A program made the position numbers and the translations under genes. A DNA stretch of 64,000 bases from Kineothrix sp. MSJ-39 (GTDB lineage Bacteria; Bacillota; Clostridia; Lachnospirales; Lachnospiraceae): contig NZ_JAHLPN010000001.1 of NCBI RefSeq assembly GCF_018917935.1, forward strand, positions 248,001 to 312,000, given 5' to 3'. Under the pieces are notes generated by a model. The model saw only the letters and a program-made list of their open reading frames with translations, made no database searches and was not told the DNA's origin. Within the stretch, counting starts at the first letter, position 1. Every line of letters starts with the position of its first letter. Shown in pieces: positions 24,422 through 33,753 of this stretch.

Positions 24422-26418
24422 CGTTTAAACTTACGCTCCAGTTCATATTTACTCATGGAAATGATCGTCGGTCTTCCATGCGGACAGTTATATGGGTTGT
24501 CGCAGGCTAACAATTCCTGCATCAGCACCTTTACCTCCGGCAAGGAAAGCTTCTGGTTACCCTTGACTGCCGCTTTGCAGGACATGCTCGCGATCTTACT
24601 GAGCACGGCAAAGGAATCTCCCGCAACCGGTGCCTGCACCAGTTCATCCAGCACAGAAAGCAGCAGCTCTTTTTCTCCGTTTCCATACAGATCAAGCGGA
24701 ACCGCGCGGATCGCGATCGCATCTTCGCCGAATTCTTCCAGTTCAAAGCCCAGTCTTGTAAAGTGCTCCTCATGCGCCTTCCATGCAGTCTGTTCCTTTG
24801 GTGTCAGTGTTACGATCGTCGGCGGTGAAAGCTGCTGGGACGGAATCTCCGTTTTTTCATGCAGCCGTTTCACAAACCGCTCATAATTTACCTTTTCATG
24901 CGCCGCATGCTGATCCACATAATAGATCTTATCCGCCAGTGCCAGGATCCAATAGGTATCAAATATCTGCCCGATGATCTCAAAATTCTCTGCCTGCTGT
25001 TTTTTCAGGTCATCTTCCGTAAACAGAGCCATCTGCTGCGGTTTTTCAATGATAACCGCCTGCTCCTTTTTGATAATCGGACTTTTCGGTACTTCTTCCG
25101 TGTATTCTGCTCTGGTTCCGATGATCCTTGCTGCGGCATTTTCAACCTGTTTTTTCTCCGGTATTGTTGTCTGTGCAGCAGCTTCTGCTGTATATCCTGT
25201 CTGCGTTTCCTGCACGCTATTCTGCGCAGGCTGCGCCAGTTCCTCCTCTACCTTCTGCAATGCTTTCTGCACGATCTGCCCATAGGACTGTCCGTAAGAA
25301 GAAGTTTCTCTTACCTGCGACTGCGATCTTCTGCCTGCTTCAAACGGCTGCGGAATCTCTCTGGTCAACTGCTTTTCCGCTTTCTTATCCTCTTCCTTTT
25401 CGATCTTTGCATCCATGGAAGTCACAAGGGATCTGCCGTTTATCGCCGCTGCGACAGATTCCTGCAGAAACCGGAAGAAGGTCTGCGGTTCATTGATCCT
25501 GATATCCATTTTGGTCGGATGCACATTGACATCGATCTTTTCCGGATCGATCGTCAGGTATAAGACGACAAACGGATATTTATGCTGCATCAGGAAAGTG
25601 CGGTAGCCTTCTTCCACTGCGGAGCATACCAGCGAACTCTTGATATACCTTCCGTTCACAAAGATCGTTTCAAACGCTCTGTTTGCCCTGCACAGGATCG
25701 GTTTCCCCAGAAATCCTTCTACCGAAATGCCGTCCATCTGTGCAGAGATTGGAAGAAGCTGGTTTGCCGTTTCTTTTCCGTAGATCCGGTAGATCACCTC
25801 TCTGCTGTCTCCGTTCCCGGAAGTAAAAAACTTTGTCTGTCCGTTTGCTATATACTGAAATGCGATCTGTGGAGCGGACAATGCAATGTGCTGCATAAAA
25901 TCAGCAATGTAATTGCCCTCTGTCATCGCCGTCTTTAAAAACTTTTTTCTGACCGGCGTATTGTAAAAAATGTTGCGGGCGATCACCGTGGTTCCCTTTG
26001 GTGCACCGATCTCTTCGAGTTCCCCCGCTTCTCCACCGTTTATCGTAAAATGCTGCCCGGTCAGTTCTTCCTCTGTCTTTGTGATCAGCTCTACCTGACA
26101 GACTGCAGCAATACTGGAAAGTGCCTCTCCGCGGAATCCCAGACTGCTGATATGGGAAAGATCCTCCGCTTCTCTGATCTTACTTGTGGCATGTCTTAAA
26201 AATGCCTTGGTAAGCTGCGACTTATCAATTCCGCTTCCGTCATCCGTGACACGGATCATGCTGATACCACCGTCCTTGATCTCCACCGTCACATGCTCTG
26301 CGCCTGCATCGATCGCATTTTCCACAAGCTCTTTTACAATGGAAAACGGGCGTTCCACAACTTCTCCTGCCGCGATTTTGTCTACTGTATGATTATCCAG
26401 TACATGTATTTCATTCAT
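24418..26418 (-). CDS. mutL: DNA mismatch repair endonuclease MutL
   Basis: ATP-driven matchmaker of mismatch repair. The N-terminal GHKL ATPase shows ENAIDAGA, DDGSGID and GFRGEALSSIA. A variable Gln/Glu-rich linker covers about 350-470. The C-terminal domain has the endonuclease motif DQHAAHEKVNYE, with ACKAAVKG and CPHGRPT, so it should nick DNA itself, as expected where MutH is missing. The 666 residues are normal. It overlaps the mutS end by 8 bases. Confidence 0.96.
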   Translation of the reverse strand: MNEIHVLDNHTVDKIAAGEVVERPFSIVKELVENAIDAGAEHVTVEIKDGGISMIRVTDDGSGIDKSQLTKAFLRHATSKIREAEDLSHISSLGFRGEALSSIAAVCQVELITKTEEELTGQHFTINGGEAGELEEIGAPKGTTVIARNIFYNTPVRKKFLKTAMTEGNYIADFMQHIALSAPQIAFQYIANGQTKFFTSGNGDSREVIYRIYGKETANQLLPISAQMDGISVEGFLGKPILCRANRAFETIFVNGRYIKSSLVCSAVEEGYRTFLMQHKYPFVVLYLTIDPEKIDVNVHPTKMDIRINEPQTFFRFLQESVAAAINGRSLVTSMDAKIEKEEDKKAEKQLTREIPQPFEAGRRSQSQVRETSSYGQSYGQIVQKALQKVEEELAQPAQNSVQETQTGYTAEAAAQTTIPEKKQVENAAARIIGTRAEYTEEVPKSPIIKKEQAVIIEKPQQMALFTEDDLKKQQAENFEIIGQIFDTYWILALADKIYYVDQHAAHEKVNYERFVKRLHEKTEIPSQQLSPPTIVTLTPKEQTAWKAHEEHFTRLGFELEEFGEDAIAIRAVPLDLYGNGEKELLLSVLDELVQAPVAGDSFAVLSKIASMSCKAAVKGNQKLSLPEVKVLMQELLACDNPYNCPHGRPTIISMSKYELERKFKR

Positions 26419-29071
26419 TTGTGCTACTCCATCTGTTCTTTAACATGTTTTGCAGTTTATAAAGGGTATTTAAAGCATCCAGCGGTGTCAGATTCGAAAT
26501 ATCGATCTGGGAAAGCTCCTTGATTACATCTTCATCCTTCGTCGTGTCAAAAAGCGAGATCTGTGCCAGATCCACCTGATCGTAATGCTTTACTTTCTGT
26601 TTTTCCGTCTTTTTGTCCGTCTGGATACACTGTACTTTTTCTGTGATATCATTATCGGAAAGCTGCTGTGCGATCTCCTTCGCCCTGTCAATGACAAGAT
26701 CAGGAACCCCCGCAAGCTTTGCCACCTGAATACCATAGCTCTTGTCCGCACCGCCCTTTACGATCTTCCGCAAAAAGACGATATCATCGCCCTTTTCCTT
26801 GACAGCAATACAGTAATTGTTGACATTGTTCATTTTGCCTTCCAGCTCGGTCAGCTCATGATAATGTGTTGCAAATAAAGTTTTGGCACCAAGCAGCTTT
26901 TTATTGCTGATATGCTCCACCACAGCCCAGGCGATCGACAGACCGTCAAAGGTGGAAGTTCCACGGCCGATCTCATCTAAGATCAACAGGCTGTTTGCCG
27001 TCGCATTCCGCAGGATATTGGCAACTTCATTCATTTCCACCATAAAAGTGGACTGTCCGCTTGCCAGATCATCCGAAGCACCGACTCTCGTAAAGATACG
27101 GTCCACAATACCGATCTGTGCACTCTTTGCCGGTACAAAGCTTCCGATCTGTGCCAGCAGAACGATCAACGCCGTCTGCCGCATATAGGTGGATTTTCCC
27201 GCCATATTCGGACCTGTGATAATGGAAATCAGATTTTTACCGCTGTCCAGATAGGTATCGTTGGCAATAAACATATCATTTTTGATCATGCACTCCACAA
27301 CAGGATGTCGGCCTTCTTTGATATCGATCACGCCCTTTGTCGTGATCTTCGGCTTCACATAATGATTCCGCTCTGCCACATAGGCAAGCGAAGCAAATAC
27401 ATCCAGTCCGGCAATAGCCTTGGCTGTCTGCTGGACTCTCTGCATATTGTCACCAAGTGCATCCCTGACCTGACAGAACAGCTCATACTCAAGCGAATAC
27501 AGCTTGTCCTCTGCATTCAAAATGGTATCTTCCATTTCCTTCAGCTTTGGCATCGTGTAACGCTCTGCATTGGTCAGTGTCTGTTTTCTGATATAATCCT
27601 CCGGTACCTGATCCTTGAAGGAATTGGTTACCTCGAGGTAATACCCGAATACTTTGTTGTATTTGATCCGGAGATTTTTGATCCCGGTTCTTTCCCGTTC
27701 TGTGTTTTCCAGCTCGGCAAGCCATTTCTTCCCATCTGTTTTGGCTCTTCGCAGGGTATCCGCATCTTCTGAAAAGCCCTCTTTGATAACACCGCCTTCT
27801 TTGGAGGAAAGCGGTGGTTCCTCTACGATCGCCGCATCGATCAGCTCGTACAGATCGGTCAGATCATCGATCTGCTCCTGCAGTTTCTGTAAAAGAGGCG
27901 TCTCAAATTCTGCCAGAACCGTTTTGATCGGTGGCAGCATCTGCAAGGAATTGCGGAACGCGATCAGATCCCTCGGATTGGCAGTCTTATAACTGATCTT
28001 TCCGAGCAGTCTTTCCAGATCATAGATCGGGCTTAAATATTCCCTGAGCTCTTCTCTGGACATCGGATGTGCCAGCAGGTCTCCGACCGCTTCCTGCCGG
28101 AGCACAATATCCGCCTGCTCGATCAGCGGCTGTTCCAGATAAGTACGGAGCAGTCTTGCGCCCATTGCCGTTTTGGTCTTATCCAGCACCCATAACAGGG
28201 AACCTTTTTTCTGCTTTTCACGGAGCGTTTCCGTCAGCTCCAGATTCCGCCTTGTGGCACTGTCCAGCAGCATATATTTGCTGGCAATATATGGATTGAG
28301 GTGTGTAATATTGGACAGGCTGTTTTTCTGTGTCTCGTATAAATAGGCAAGTGCTGCGCCCGCAGCGATCTGTCCTGCCACAAAATCATCCACACCGAGC
28401 GCAGTCAGCGTATTGACCTTAAAATGCTTGCATAACAGCTTCTGACAACTGTCTTCTTCAAAATACCAGGCATCAATTTTATTGACTGAAATACCGAGCC
28501 GCTCCCGCAGATCATCTATGCTGTAACCGCTGACTAAAAAATTATCGTTACAGATGATCTCCGACGGAGAAAACTTCACGATCTCATCATTCAGCTTCTT
28601 TGTATCGGAAACCTCTGTGACATAAAAATCACCGGTCAGTGCATCTACAACCGCAATCCCGATCTTGTCCTCCGTATAGGCAATGCACATCAGATAATTG
28701 TTGCGGCTTTCTTCCAGTGACATCATATTGAGGTTCGTACCCGGTGTTACGATACGGATCACTTCCCGCTTGACAATGCCCTTGGCAAGCTTCGGATCCT
28801 CCACCTGTTCGCAGATCGCCACCTTATAGCCCTTGCTGACCAGTTTGGTCAAATAGGAATCCGCTGCATGATACGGAATCCCGCACATAGGTGCACGTTC
28901 TTCCTGCCCGCAGTTTTTACCGGTCAGTGTGATCTCCAGCTCCTTGGATGCCACAAGTGCATCATCAAAAAACATTTCATAAAAATCGCCCAGCCGATAA
29001 AACAAAATGCAGTCCTTGTACTGCTCCTTTGTCGCCATATACTGTTGCATCATCGGTGTTAAATCTGCCAT
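26411..29071 (-). CDS. mutS: DNA mismatch repair protein MutS
   Basis: Mismatch sensor ATPase, 886 residues from the ATG at 29071. The N-terminal mismatch-binding segment has the Phe-x-Glu in GDFYEMFF. The Walker A is GPNMAGKSTYMRQ, followed by DEIGRGTSTFDG and ATHYHEL. GAGG lies 7 bases before this ATG; an in-frame GTG four codons upstream includes that site and is less likely. It is 13 bases after miaB. Confidence 0.96.
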   Translation of the reverse strand: MADLTPMMQQYMATKEQYKDCILFYRLGDFYEMFFDDALVASKELEITLTGKNCGQEERAPMCGIPYHAADSYLTKLVSKGYKVAICEQVEDPKLAKGIVKREVIRIVTPGTNLNMMSLEESRNNYLMCIAYTEDKIGIAVVDALTGDFYVTEVSDTKKLNDEIVKFSPSEIICNDNFLVSGYSIDDLRERLGISVNKIDAWYFEEDSCQKLLCKHFKVNTLTALGVDDFVAGQIAAGAALAYLYETQKNSLSNITHLNPYIASKYMLLDSATRRNLELTETLREKQKKGSLLWVLDKTKTAMGARLLRTYLEQPLIEQADIVLRQEAVGDLLAHPMSREELREYLSPIYDLERLLGKISYKTANPRDLIAFRNSLQMLPPIKTVLAEFETPLLQKLQEQIDDLTDLYELIDAAIVEEPPLSSKEGGVIKEGFSEDADTLRRAKTDGKKWLAELENTERERTGIKNLRIKYNKVFGYYLEVTNSFKDQVPEDYIRKQTLTNAERYTMPKLKEMEDTILNAEDKLYSLEYELFCQVRDALGDNMQRVQQTAKAIAGLDVFASLAYVAERNHYVKPKITTKGVIDIKEGRHPVVECMIKNDMFIANDTYLDSGKNLISIITGPNMAGKSTYMRQTALIVLLAQIGSFVPAKSAQIGIVDRIFTRVGASDDLASGQSTFMVEMNEVANILRNATANSLLILDEIGRGTSTFDGLSIAWAVVEHISNKKLLGAKTLFATHYHELTELEGKMNNVNNYCIAVKEKGDDIVFLRKIVKGGADKSYGIQVAKLAGVPDLVIDRAKEIAQQLSDNDITEKVQCIQTDKKTEKQKVKHYDQVDLAQISLFDTTKDEDVIKELSQIDISNLTPLDALNTLYKLQNMLKNRWSSTNE

Positions 29072-29084
29072 CTTCTGCCTCACT

Positions 29085-30545
29085 TTATTGTATCTTGCCT
29101 GTATAATAAAATCCGTGACATTCGTCCAGATGTACGTTTACCAGCGTTCCTATCAGATCCTCTCCACCCGGAAAATGTACGATCGTATTGTTGGACATAC
29201 GTCCTGTCACCAGACTGTCATCCTGTTCGTTTTTCTCCTCTACCAGAACTGTGACCGTCTGACCGAGCAGGTTGCCAACTCTGCTTCTTGCCGTTTCCTG
29301 CACGGTTTTCAGTACTTTGTTGAAATTCTCTTTTACTTCTGCTTCCGGTACCTGGTTTTCCATGGCTGCAGCAGGTGTTCCTGTCCGCTTGGAATAAATA
29401 AAGGTAAAGGCATTTTCAAACTGCACCTTCTTGATCACATCGATCGTTTCCTCTACATCTTCCTTTGTTTCTCCCGGGAAGCCCACGATAATATCTGTCG
29501 TGATCGCAATATCCGGTATTTCCCGCCGGATCTTCAGTGCCAGATCCACATACTGCTCCTTTGTATAATGCCGGTTCATTGCCTTCAGGATCCTTGTCGA
29601 ACCTGACTGCAGCGGCAGATGCAGATGGCGGCAGATCTTTTTGGAATGCTTCATAACCTCGATCAGCTCATCTGAAAGATCCTTCGGATGGGATGTCATA
29701 AAACGGATCCGCTCCAGACCTTTAATCTTTTCCACTTCAGTCAGAAGTTGCGCAAAGCTAACCGGATGCTCCAGATTTTTGCCATAGGAATTGACATTCT
29801 GTCCCAGCAGCATGATCTCGATGACGCCATCCTTTACCAGCATCTCGATCTCGCGGATGATATCCTTTGGCTCTCTGCTTCTTTCCCGCCCTCTGACATA
29901 AGGCACGATACAATAGCTGCAGAAATTGTTACAGCCAAACATGATATTCGTACCTGACTTGAATTTATACTTGCGGACGATTGGCAGATCTTCCACGATT
30001 TCATTGGTATCCTTCCAGATATCAATGATCATGTCATCGGATTCGAGCATTGTGACAAGCAGCTCTGCAAACTTGAAGATATTGTGTGTTCCGAAGATCA
30101 GATTGACAAAGCGGTAGCTCTTTTGGAGTTTTTCCACAACACCCTGTTCCTGCATCATACAGCCGCAAAGCCCGATCTTCATTGCCGGATTTTTCTTTTT
30201 ATAGCCGTTTAAGATACCCAGTCTGCCATACACTCTCTGATCCGCATTATCACGTACCGTACACGTATTGAAGATCACAAAGTCAGACTTTTCATCTTCT
30301 CCGTTATCGGCAAATCCCACTTCTGTTAAAATGCCGAGCAGTTTTTCCGAATCTCTGGCATTCATCTGGCAGCCAAAGGTAACCACACAGCAGGTCGGCT
30401 TTCTGCCAAGCTTTTCTTCCATATCTGCTACCAGTTCCTTGGCGCGCGCCATAAAATAATATTGTCTTTCAGGCTCAGACTGCGGCGCAGCACCTGCCTG
30501 TCTGTAATCTGCCATTTTTTCTTCCAGTACTTCTTTTTGTATCAT
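29085..30545 (-). CDS. miaB: tRNA-2-methylthio-N6-dimethylallyladenosine synthase
   Basis: Radical SAM methylthiotransferase that acts on the i6A37 made by MiaA. An N-terminal UPF0004 domain with FGCQMNARDSEK binds the auxiliary cluster. The radical SAM motif is FCSYCIVPYVRG inside CNNFCSYC. The C-terminal TRAM domain (about 415-480) ends the protein. There are 486 residues, including a roughly 45-residue N-terminal extension (MADYRQAGAAPQSEPERQ) before the first domain, common in Clostridia. It is grouped with miaA through mutS and mutL. Confidence 0.95.
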   Translation of the reverse strand: MIQKEVLEEKMADYRQAGAAPQSEPERQYYFMARAKELVADMEEKLGRKPTCCVVTFGCQMNARDSEKLLGILTEVGFADNGEDEKSDFVIFNTCTVRDNADQRVYGRLGILNGYKKKNPAMKIGLCGCMMQEQGVVEKLQKSYRFVNLIFGTHNIFKFAELLVTMLESDDMIIDIWKDTNEIVEDLPIVRKYKFKSGTNIMFGCNNFCSYCIVPYVRGRERSREPKDIIREIEMLVKDGVIEIMLLGQNVNSYGKNLEHPVSFAQLLTEVEKIKGLERIRFMTSHPKDLSDELIEVMKHSKKICRHLHLPLQSGSTRILKAMNRHYTKEQYVDLALKIRREIPDIAITTDIIVGFPGETKEDVEETIDVIKKVQFENAFTFIYSKRTGTPAAAMENQVPEAEVKENFNKVLKTVQETARSRVGNLLGQTVTVLVEEKNEQDDSLVTGRMSNNTIVHFPGGEDLIGTLVNVHLDECHGFYYTGKIQ

Positions 30546-30598
30546 GTAATATAATCCTTTTCTGCTTTTCGTTATTGTAACCGATCCATCTTTCCCGG

Positions 30599-31855
30599 TT
30601 ATTCCCGGATCTGTCCGTTTCCGATGATCGTATATTTATAGGAATTCAGTTCCCGTAAGCCCATCGGACCTCTTGCATGCAGCTTCTGGGTGCTGATACC
30701 GATCTCTGCACCAAAGCCGAATTCAAAGCCGTCCGTAAAACGCGTGCTCGCATTGACATATACACAGGCTGCATCTACCCCTTTCAGGAATTTATCCGCA
30801 GCTTCTTTATTTTCTGTGATAATGCTTTCAGAATGTCCCGTATTATAGCGGTTGATATGGGCGATCGCTTCTTCGACGCTGTCTACTGTCTTCATGGAAA
30901 TGATCAGGCTCAAATACTCTGTGCCATAGTCTTCCTGTGTGGCAGCCTTCAAAGCCGGCATTACTTCCCTGATCCCTTCATCCGCACGCATTTCCACCTG
31001 CTTTTCTTCCAGTGCTTTTGCAAGCGGAGGCAGCAGTTTTTCCCGGATCTCTCTGTGGATCACAAGTGATTCACAGGCATTGCAGACGCCGATACGCTGT
31101 GTCTTGGCATTGACAATAATCTTTACCGCCTTTTCAATATCCGCATCTTTATCCACATAAATGTGGCAGTTACCGGTTCCTGTTTCAATGACCGGAATTG
31201 TCGCATTCTCTACAACCGCACGGATCAGTCCCGCTCCGCCGCGTGGGATCAGTACGTCCACATATCCTTTCATCTTCATAAATTCAGCCGTCACCGCTCT
31301 GTCTGTTGCTGTGATCAACTGGATCATATCCGGGTTGAACTGGTTTTTCTCCAGTGTTTCCCTGATTACATTTGTTATGGCAATATTAGAATGCAATGCA
31401 TCAGATCCGCCTTTTAAAATAACGGCATTACCTGCTTTAAAGCAAAGACCGAACGCATCTGCGGTCACATTTGGTCTGGACTCATAAATAATACCGATCA
31501 CGCCCATCGGTACACTGACTTTCGATATTACAAGGCCGTTTGGTCTTGTGAATTTCTCCAGTACATTACCAACAGGGTCCGGTAATTTCGTAATCTGTAC
31601 AAGACCTTCCGCAATCTGACCGATCCGTTCCTCTGTCAGTTTTAATCTGTCAAGCAGTCCCTGGCTCATACCTGCCTGGATGCCTTCTCGGACATCCTCT
31701 GCATTTGCGGTCAGAATGCTGCCACATTCTTTCTGTAAATTCTGAGCGATTTCAGACAAAACCGTATTTTTCTGTTCTGTTGTCAGTAAAGATGCCTCAT
31801 ACTTTGCTGTTAATGCCTGCTCACCCATCTGTATCAGATCAAATTTTTCTGCCAT
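30599..31855 (-). CDS. proA: glutamate-5-semialdehyde dehydrogenase
   Basis: Reduces glutamyl-5-phosphate to the semialdehyde in proline synthesis. The 418 residues carry GVIGIIYESRPNVTADAF, LIPRGGAGLI, and the catalytic cysteine region QRIGVCNACESLVIH. It is normally next to proB; here about 2 kb separates them (see proB at 33844). It follows 5-formyl-THF cyclo-ligase by 26 bases and probably relies on the promoter at 32692-32719. Confidence 0.96.
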   Translation of the reverse strand: MAEKFDLIQMGEQALTAKYEASLLTTEQKNTVLSEIAQNLQKECGSILTANAEDVREGIQAGMSQGLLDRLKLTEERIGQIAEGLVQITKLPDPVGNVLEKFTRPNGLVISKVSVPMGVIGIIYESRPNVTADAFGLCFKAGNAVILKGGSDALHSNIAITNVIRETLEKNQFNPDMIQLITATDRAVTAEFMKMKGYVDVLIPRGGAGLIRAVVENATIPVIETGTGNCHIYVDKDADIEKAVKIIVNAKTQRIGVCNACESLVIHREIREKLLPPLAKALEEKQVEMRADEGIREVMPALKAATQEDYGTEYLSLIISMKTVDSVEEAIAHINRYNTGHSESIITENKEAADKFLKGVDAACVYVNASTRFTDGFEFGFGAEIGISTQKLHARGPMGLRELNSYKYTIIGNGQIRE

Positions 31856-31881
31856 GTCATCTCATTCCTTTCCTGTATAGA

Positions 31882-32451
31882 TCAGTTATTTTCTATCTGA
31901 TATACTGCTTTTTCTGTTACAATACATGCGGGATTTCGATCCGTTTCTTCCGTCTCGATCCGGCCCTGTTCCACAAGCTGCAGTTCATACGCGACCGCCA
32001 CTGTGGAAATCTGTGGATGCGATTCCAAAAATCTGTCATAAAAACCACCGCCGTATCCGATCCTGTTGCCCACTCTGTCAAACGCCGTTCCGGGCATGAT
32101 GACCAGATCCCCCGGACGCTGCTGCCAGGGTCTCTCCGGCTGTGGCTCCCTGATACCACGATAGCCGCTCACAAGCTGCGAAAGATCCGTGATCTGATAA
32201 AACTTCATGTTCTTTCCTTCCACTCTCGGGCAGAACACCAGCTTTCGTTTTCGAAATGCCAGCTCCATAATAGCGTCCGTTTCAACCTCAGAGCCATAAC
32301 TGGCATAGATCAGGATCTGATCCGCCTGTTCAAAAGCGGGAAGCTCTGCAAGCTGCTTCTTGATCCTATCACTTTTTTTCTTTCTTTCCTCTTTAGAAAG
32401 GGCATCCCTTATTGAGAGAATTTCCCGTCTAATTTGCTTCTTCGTTTCCAT
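31882..32451 (-). CDS. 5-formyltetrahydrofolate cyclo-ligase
   Basis: Recycles 5-formyl-THF to 5,10-methenyl-THF with ATP. The 189 residues begin METKKQIRREILSIRDAL. They contain the phosphate-binding and folate motifs: YASYGSEVET, FCPRVEGK, and the C-terminal IGYGGGFYDRFL with PGTAFDRVGNR. It overlaps the DUF896 gene by 23 bases. It belongs functionally with fhs (61029) and folD (59999), although it is located apart from them. Confidence 0.93.
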   Translation of the reverse strand: METKKQIRREILSIRDALSKEERKKKSDRIKKQLAELPAFEQADQILIYASYGSEVETDAIMELAFRKRKLVFCPRVEGKNMKFYQITDLSQLVSGYRGIREPQPERPWQQRPGDLVIMPGTAFDRVGNRIGYGGGFYDRFLESHPQISTVAVAYELQLVEQGRIETEETDRNPACIVTEKAVYQIENN

Positions 32452-32650
32452 ATTTCTCGCCTAAATTTTCTATCGTACCATCTTCATTGACCATATCAAT
32501 GTTATTCAGCTGGCTGCGCAGATTCTTTCTGACACTTGCGATATATTCCTGTCTGAGCAGTGCCTGTTCCTTCTTTTCGTCCTCTGTCAGCCCTTCTGCC
32601 TGCGATTTATGATAAAGCTCATTGATTCTTTTGATTCTTGATTCTTCCAT
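32429..32650 (-). CDS. DUF896 protein (YnzC-like)
   Basis: 73 residues from the ATG at 32650, with AGGAG 7 bases upstream. The sequence MEESRIKRINELYHKSQ, then EGLTEDEKKEQALLR and YIASVRKNLRSQL, is the three-helix DUF896 pattern. In Bacillus, relatives are SOS-linked or of unknown role; no function is claimed here. It is the first gene after the promoter at 32692-32719 and heads the unit with 5-formyl-THF cyclo-ligase and proA. Confidence 0.9.
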   Translation of the reverse strand: MEESRIKRINELYHKSQAEGLTEDEKKEQALLRQEYIASVRKNLRSQLNNIDMVNEDGTIENLGEKYGNEEAN

Positions 32651-32691
32651 GTGATTCTCCTGTACCTGCTGTTTCAAAATTGCATCATTAT

Positions 32692-32719
32692 ATTATAACA
32701 GAAAGTAGCTTTTATGCAA
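32692..32719 (-). promoter_or_regulatory. extended -10 promoter before the DUF896 gene
   Basis: The minus strand shows TGTTATAAT (perfect TATAAT at 32692-32697 with an extended -10 TG), with TTGCAT 16 bases upstream (32714-32719). It lies 42 bases before the ATG at 32650 and just after the toxin-gene remains, so the DUF896, cyclo-ligase and proA genes have transcription independent of proB. Confidence 0.7.
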
Positions 32720-32778
32720 ACCATGAAAAAGAATTTCATCGGAACCGAAATGTACACCTGCACATGATACAATATATG

Positions 32779-33064
32779 CTATTTCCATACATTTTCTTTC
32801 GATGACCACATCTCTAAAAATTCATCTTCTCGCAGTATCGCTCCATATACAGGACCGATAAACTGGTCAATCTGTACCAGTACGGAAGAAAAATCTGGTT
32901 TTTCAAGTCCCTGTCCGGGATTATAATTATTCCATAGTTTTTGAAGAAATTGCTGGTAGCAGTCATTCTCTTTAAGATAGCATCAAATTTTCTGCCATTG
33001 TGCTTTCCAAAGAATATGTATAAATATCGGGTTTCTTAAACCCCTCCAGCCTAGTCGCTCCCAT
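32779..33064 (-). pseudogene. decayed AbiEii/AbiGii-type toxin gene (nucleotidyltransferase remnant)
   Basis: Not open in one frame. From 33064 the minus strand reads TRLEGFKKPDIYTYSLEST then MAE. A single missing base in an A-run then shifts the frame; the next frame restores FDAILKRMTATS. A junction follows, and a third frame reads QQFLQKLWNNYNPG, FSSVLVQIDQFIGPVYGAIL and EFLEMWSSKENVWK to a TAG at 32779. Order and wording match the C-terminal half of AbiEii toxins. The N-terminal nucleotidyltransferase core, roughly 150 codons, is gone, and the RMKDFYDIY region after TATS is deleted. It follows the AbiEi-like gene directly, the usual antitoxin-toxin order. The toxin is almost surely inactive. 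Confidence 0.85.
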
Positions 33065-33069
33065 ATCTT

Positions 33070-33669
33070 TTACAGCCACACTCCAACCACCCTTCTTGCT
33101 TTCTTTTCTACACCAAGCTTTGAAGCATACATCATTAGTTTCGCAGCATCCTTTTCCTTATCACTGATATACCTTTGGATTACAGTATTAAACACCTCTC
33201 CATCCATTGTATTAATATGACGCAGACAATCACAAATAACCCGCTCCCTGTCGTAGATCTTTATCATAATTCCATCTATATTTCCTTCACTTACACCAAT
33301 ATTCAATCTGGACGCTTCGATAAAATGTGGTTTTATGATAGGAAAATCCAACTTATATTTATTTCTTGCTGACTTATTATCTACAGCTATATGCCAGATT
33401 CCCGGTACCCGGTCCGCATAGCCATAGTACATTGCAGCTGACATATCACAAATAATTGCCCTGGGAAAAAGCGATGTTATCACTGACACTTCTGTAAAAG
33501 CCTTTTCATCCTGCCACTGATAATAACCATACTTGATCTTCTCTACTTTTCCTTGTTCTATTAGATTTTGAAGCAGCTGATAAGAGATACCTTCTCTTGT
33601 AAGTTCGCATGTACGCATTATTCCGCCATATTGTTCAAATATTGATTCATAATTTTTTACTATATTCAT
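33070..33669 (-). CDS. AbiEi-family antitoxin (type IV TA), orphaned
   Basis: 199 residues. An N-terminal winged-helix region (about 1-60: YGGIMRTCELTREGISYQLL, then LIEQGKVEKIKYGYYQW) is followed by the AbiEi C-terminal domain (AIICDMSAAMYYGYADR, GIMIKIYDRERVICDCLRH, DGEVFNTVIQRYISD). AbiEi proteins bind their promoter and counter the AbiEii nucleotidyltransferase. GAGGTGAT lies before the ATG at 33669; a longer reading would run into the operators. Base composition is visibly AT-richer than in its neighbours, which suggests horizontal gain. Its toxin partner is wrecked, so it may persist as a self-regulated DNA-binding protein. Confidence 0.82.
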   Translation of the reverse strand: MNIVKNYESIFEQYGGIMRTCELTREGISYQLLQNLIEQGKVEKIKYGYYQWQDEKAFTEVSVITSLFPRAIICDMSAAMYYGYADRVPGIWHIAVDNKSARNKYKLDFPIIKPHFIEASRLNIGVSEGNIDGIMIKIYDRERVICDCLRHINTMDGEVFNTVIQRYISDKEKDAAKLMMYASKLGVEKKARRVVGVWL

Positions 33670-33685
33670 GCAGATCACCTCAAAC

Positions 33686-33723
33686 AACTTGGTACAAATA
33701 GTATTATGTTTTTGTATCAAGTT
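33686..33723. promoter_or_regulatory. inverted-repeat operator 1 of the AbiEi gene
   Basis: AACTTGGTACAAATA (33686-33700) faces TTTTTGTATCAAGTT (33709-33723): 13 of 15 positions pair. It covers the region from just after the -10 box to near the ribosome site of the AbiEi gene, so binding would block transcription. Confidence 0.75.
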
Positions 33724-33725
33724 CT

Positions 33726-33753
33726 ATTATACACAAATGGCGTAAAAAAACAA
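33726..33753 (-). promoter_or_regulatory. promoter of the AbiEi gene
   Basis: The minus strand has TATAAT (33726-33731) and a weak -35 TTGTTT (33748-33753) separated by 16 bases. The -10 box lies between the two operator palindromes and the -35 box touches the second, as expected for an autorepressed antitoxin promoter. Confidence 0.65.

Noticed and set aside
30546-30598. Small AACCG/CGGTT hairpin between proA and miaB as a terminator
   Set aside because: A 5-bp stem without a T-run is too weak; transcription probably continues from proA's upstream region or starts at an unseen promoter.
33670-33720. A 17-codon N-terminal extension of the AbiEi gene
   Set aside because: It would translate operator 1 and lacks a ribosome site; the ATG at 33669 has GAGGTGAT upstream.
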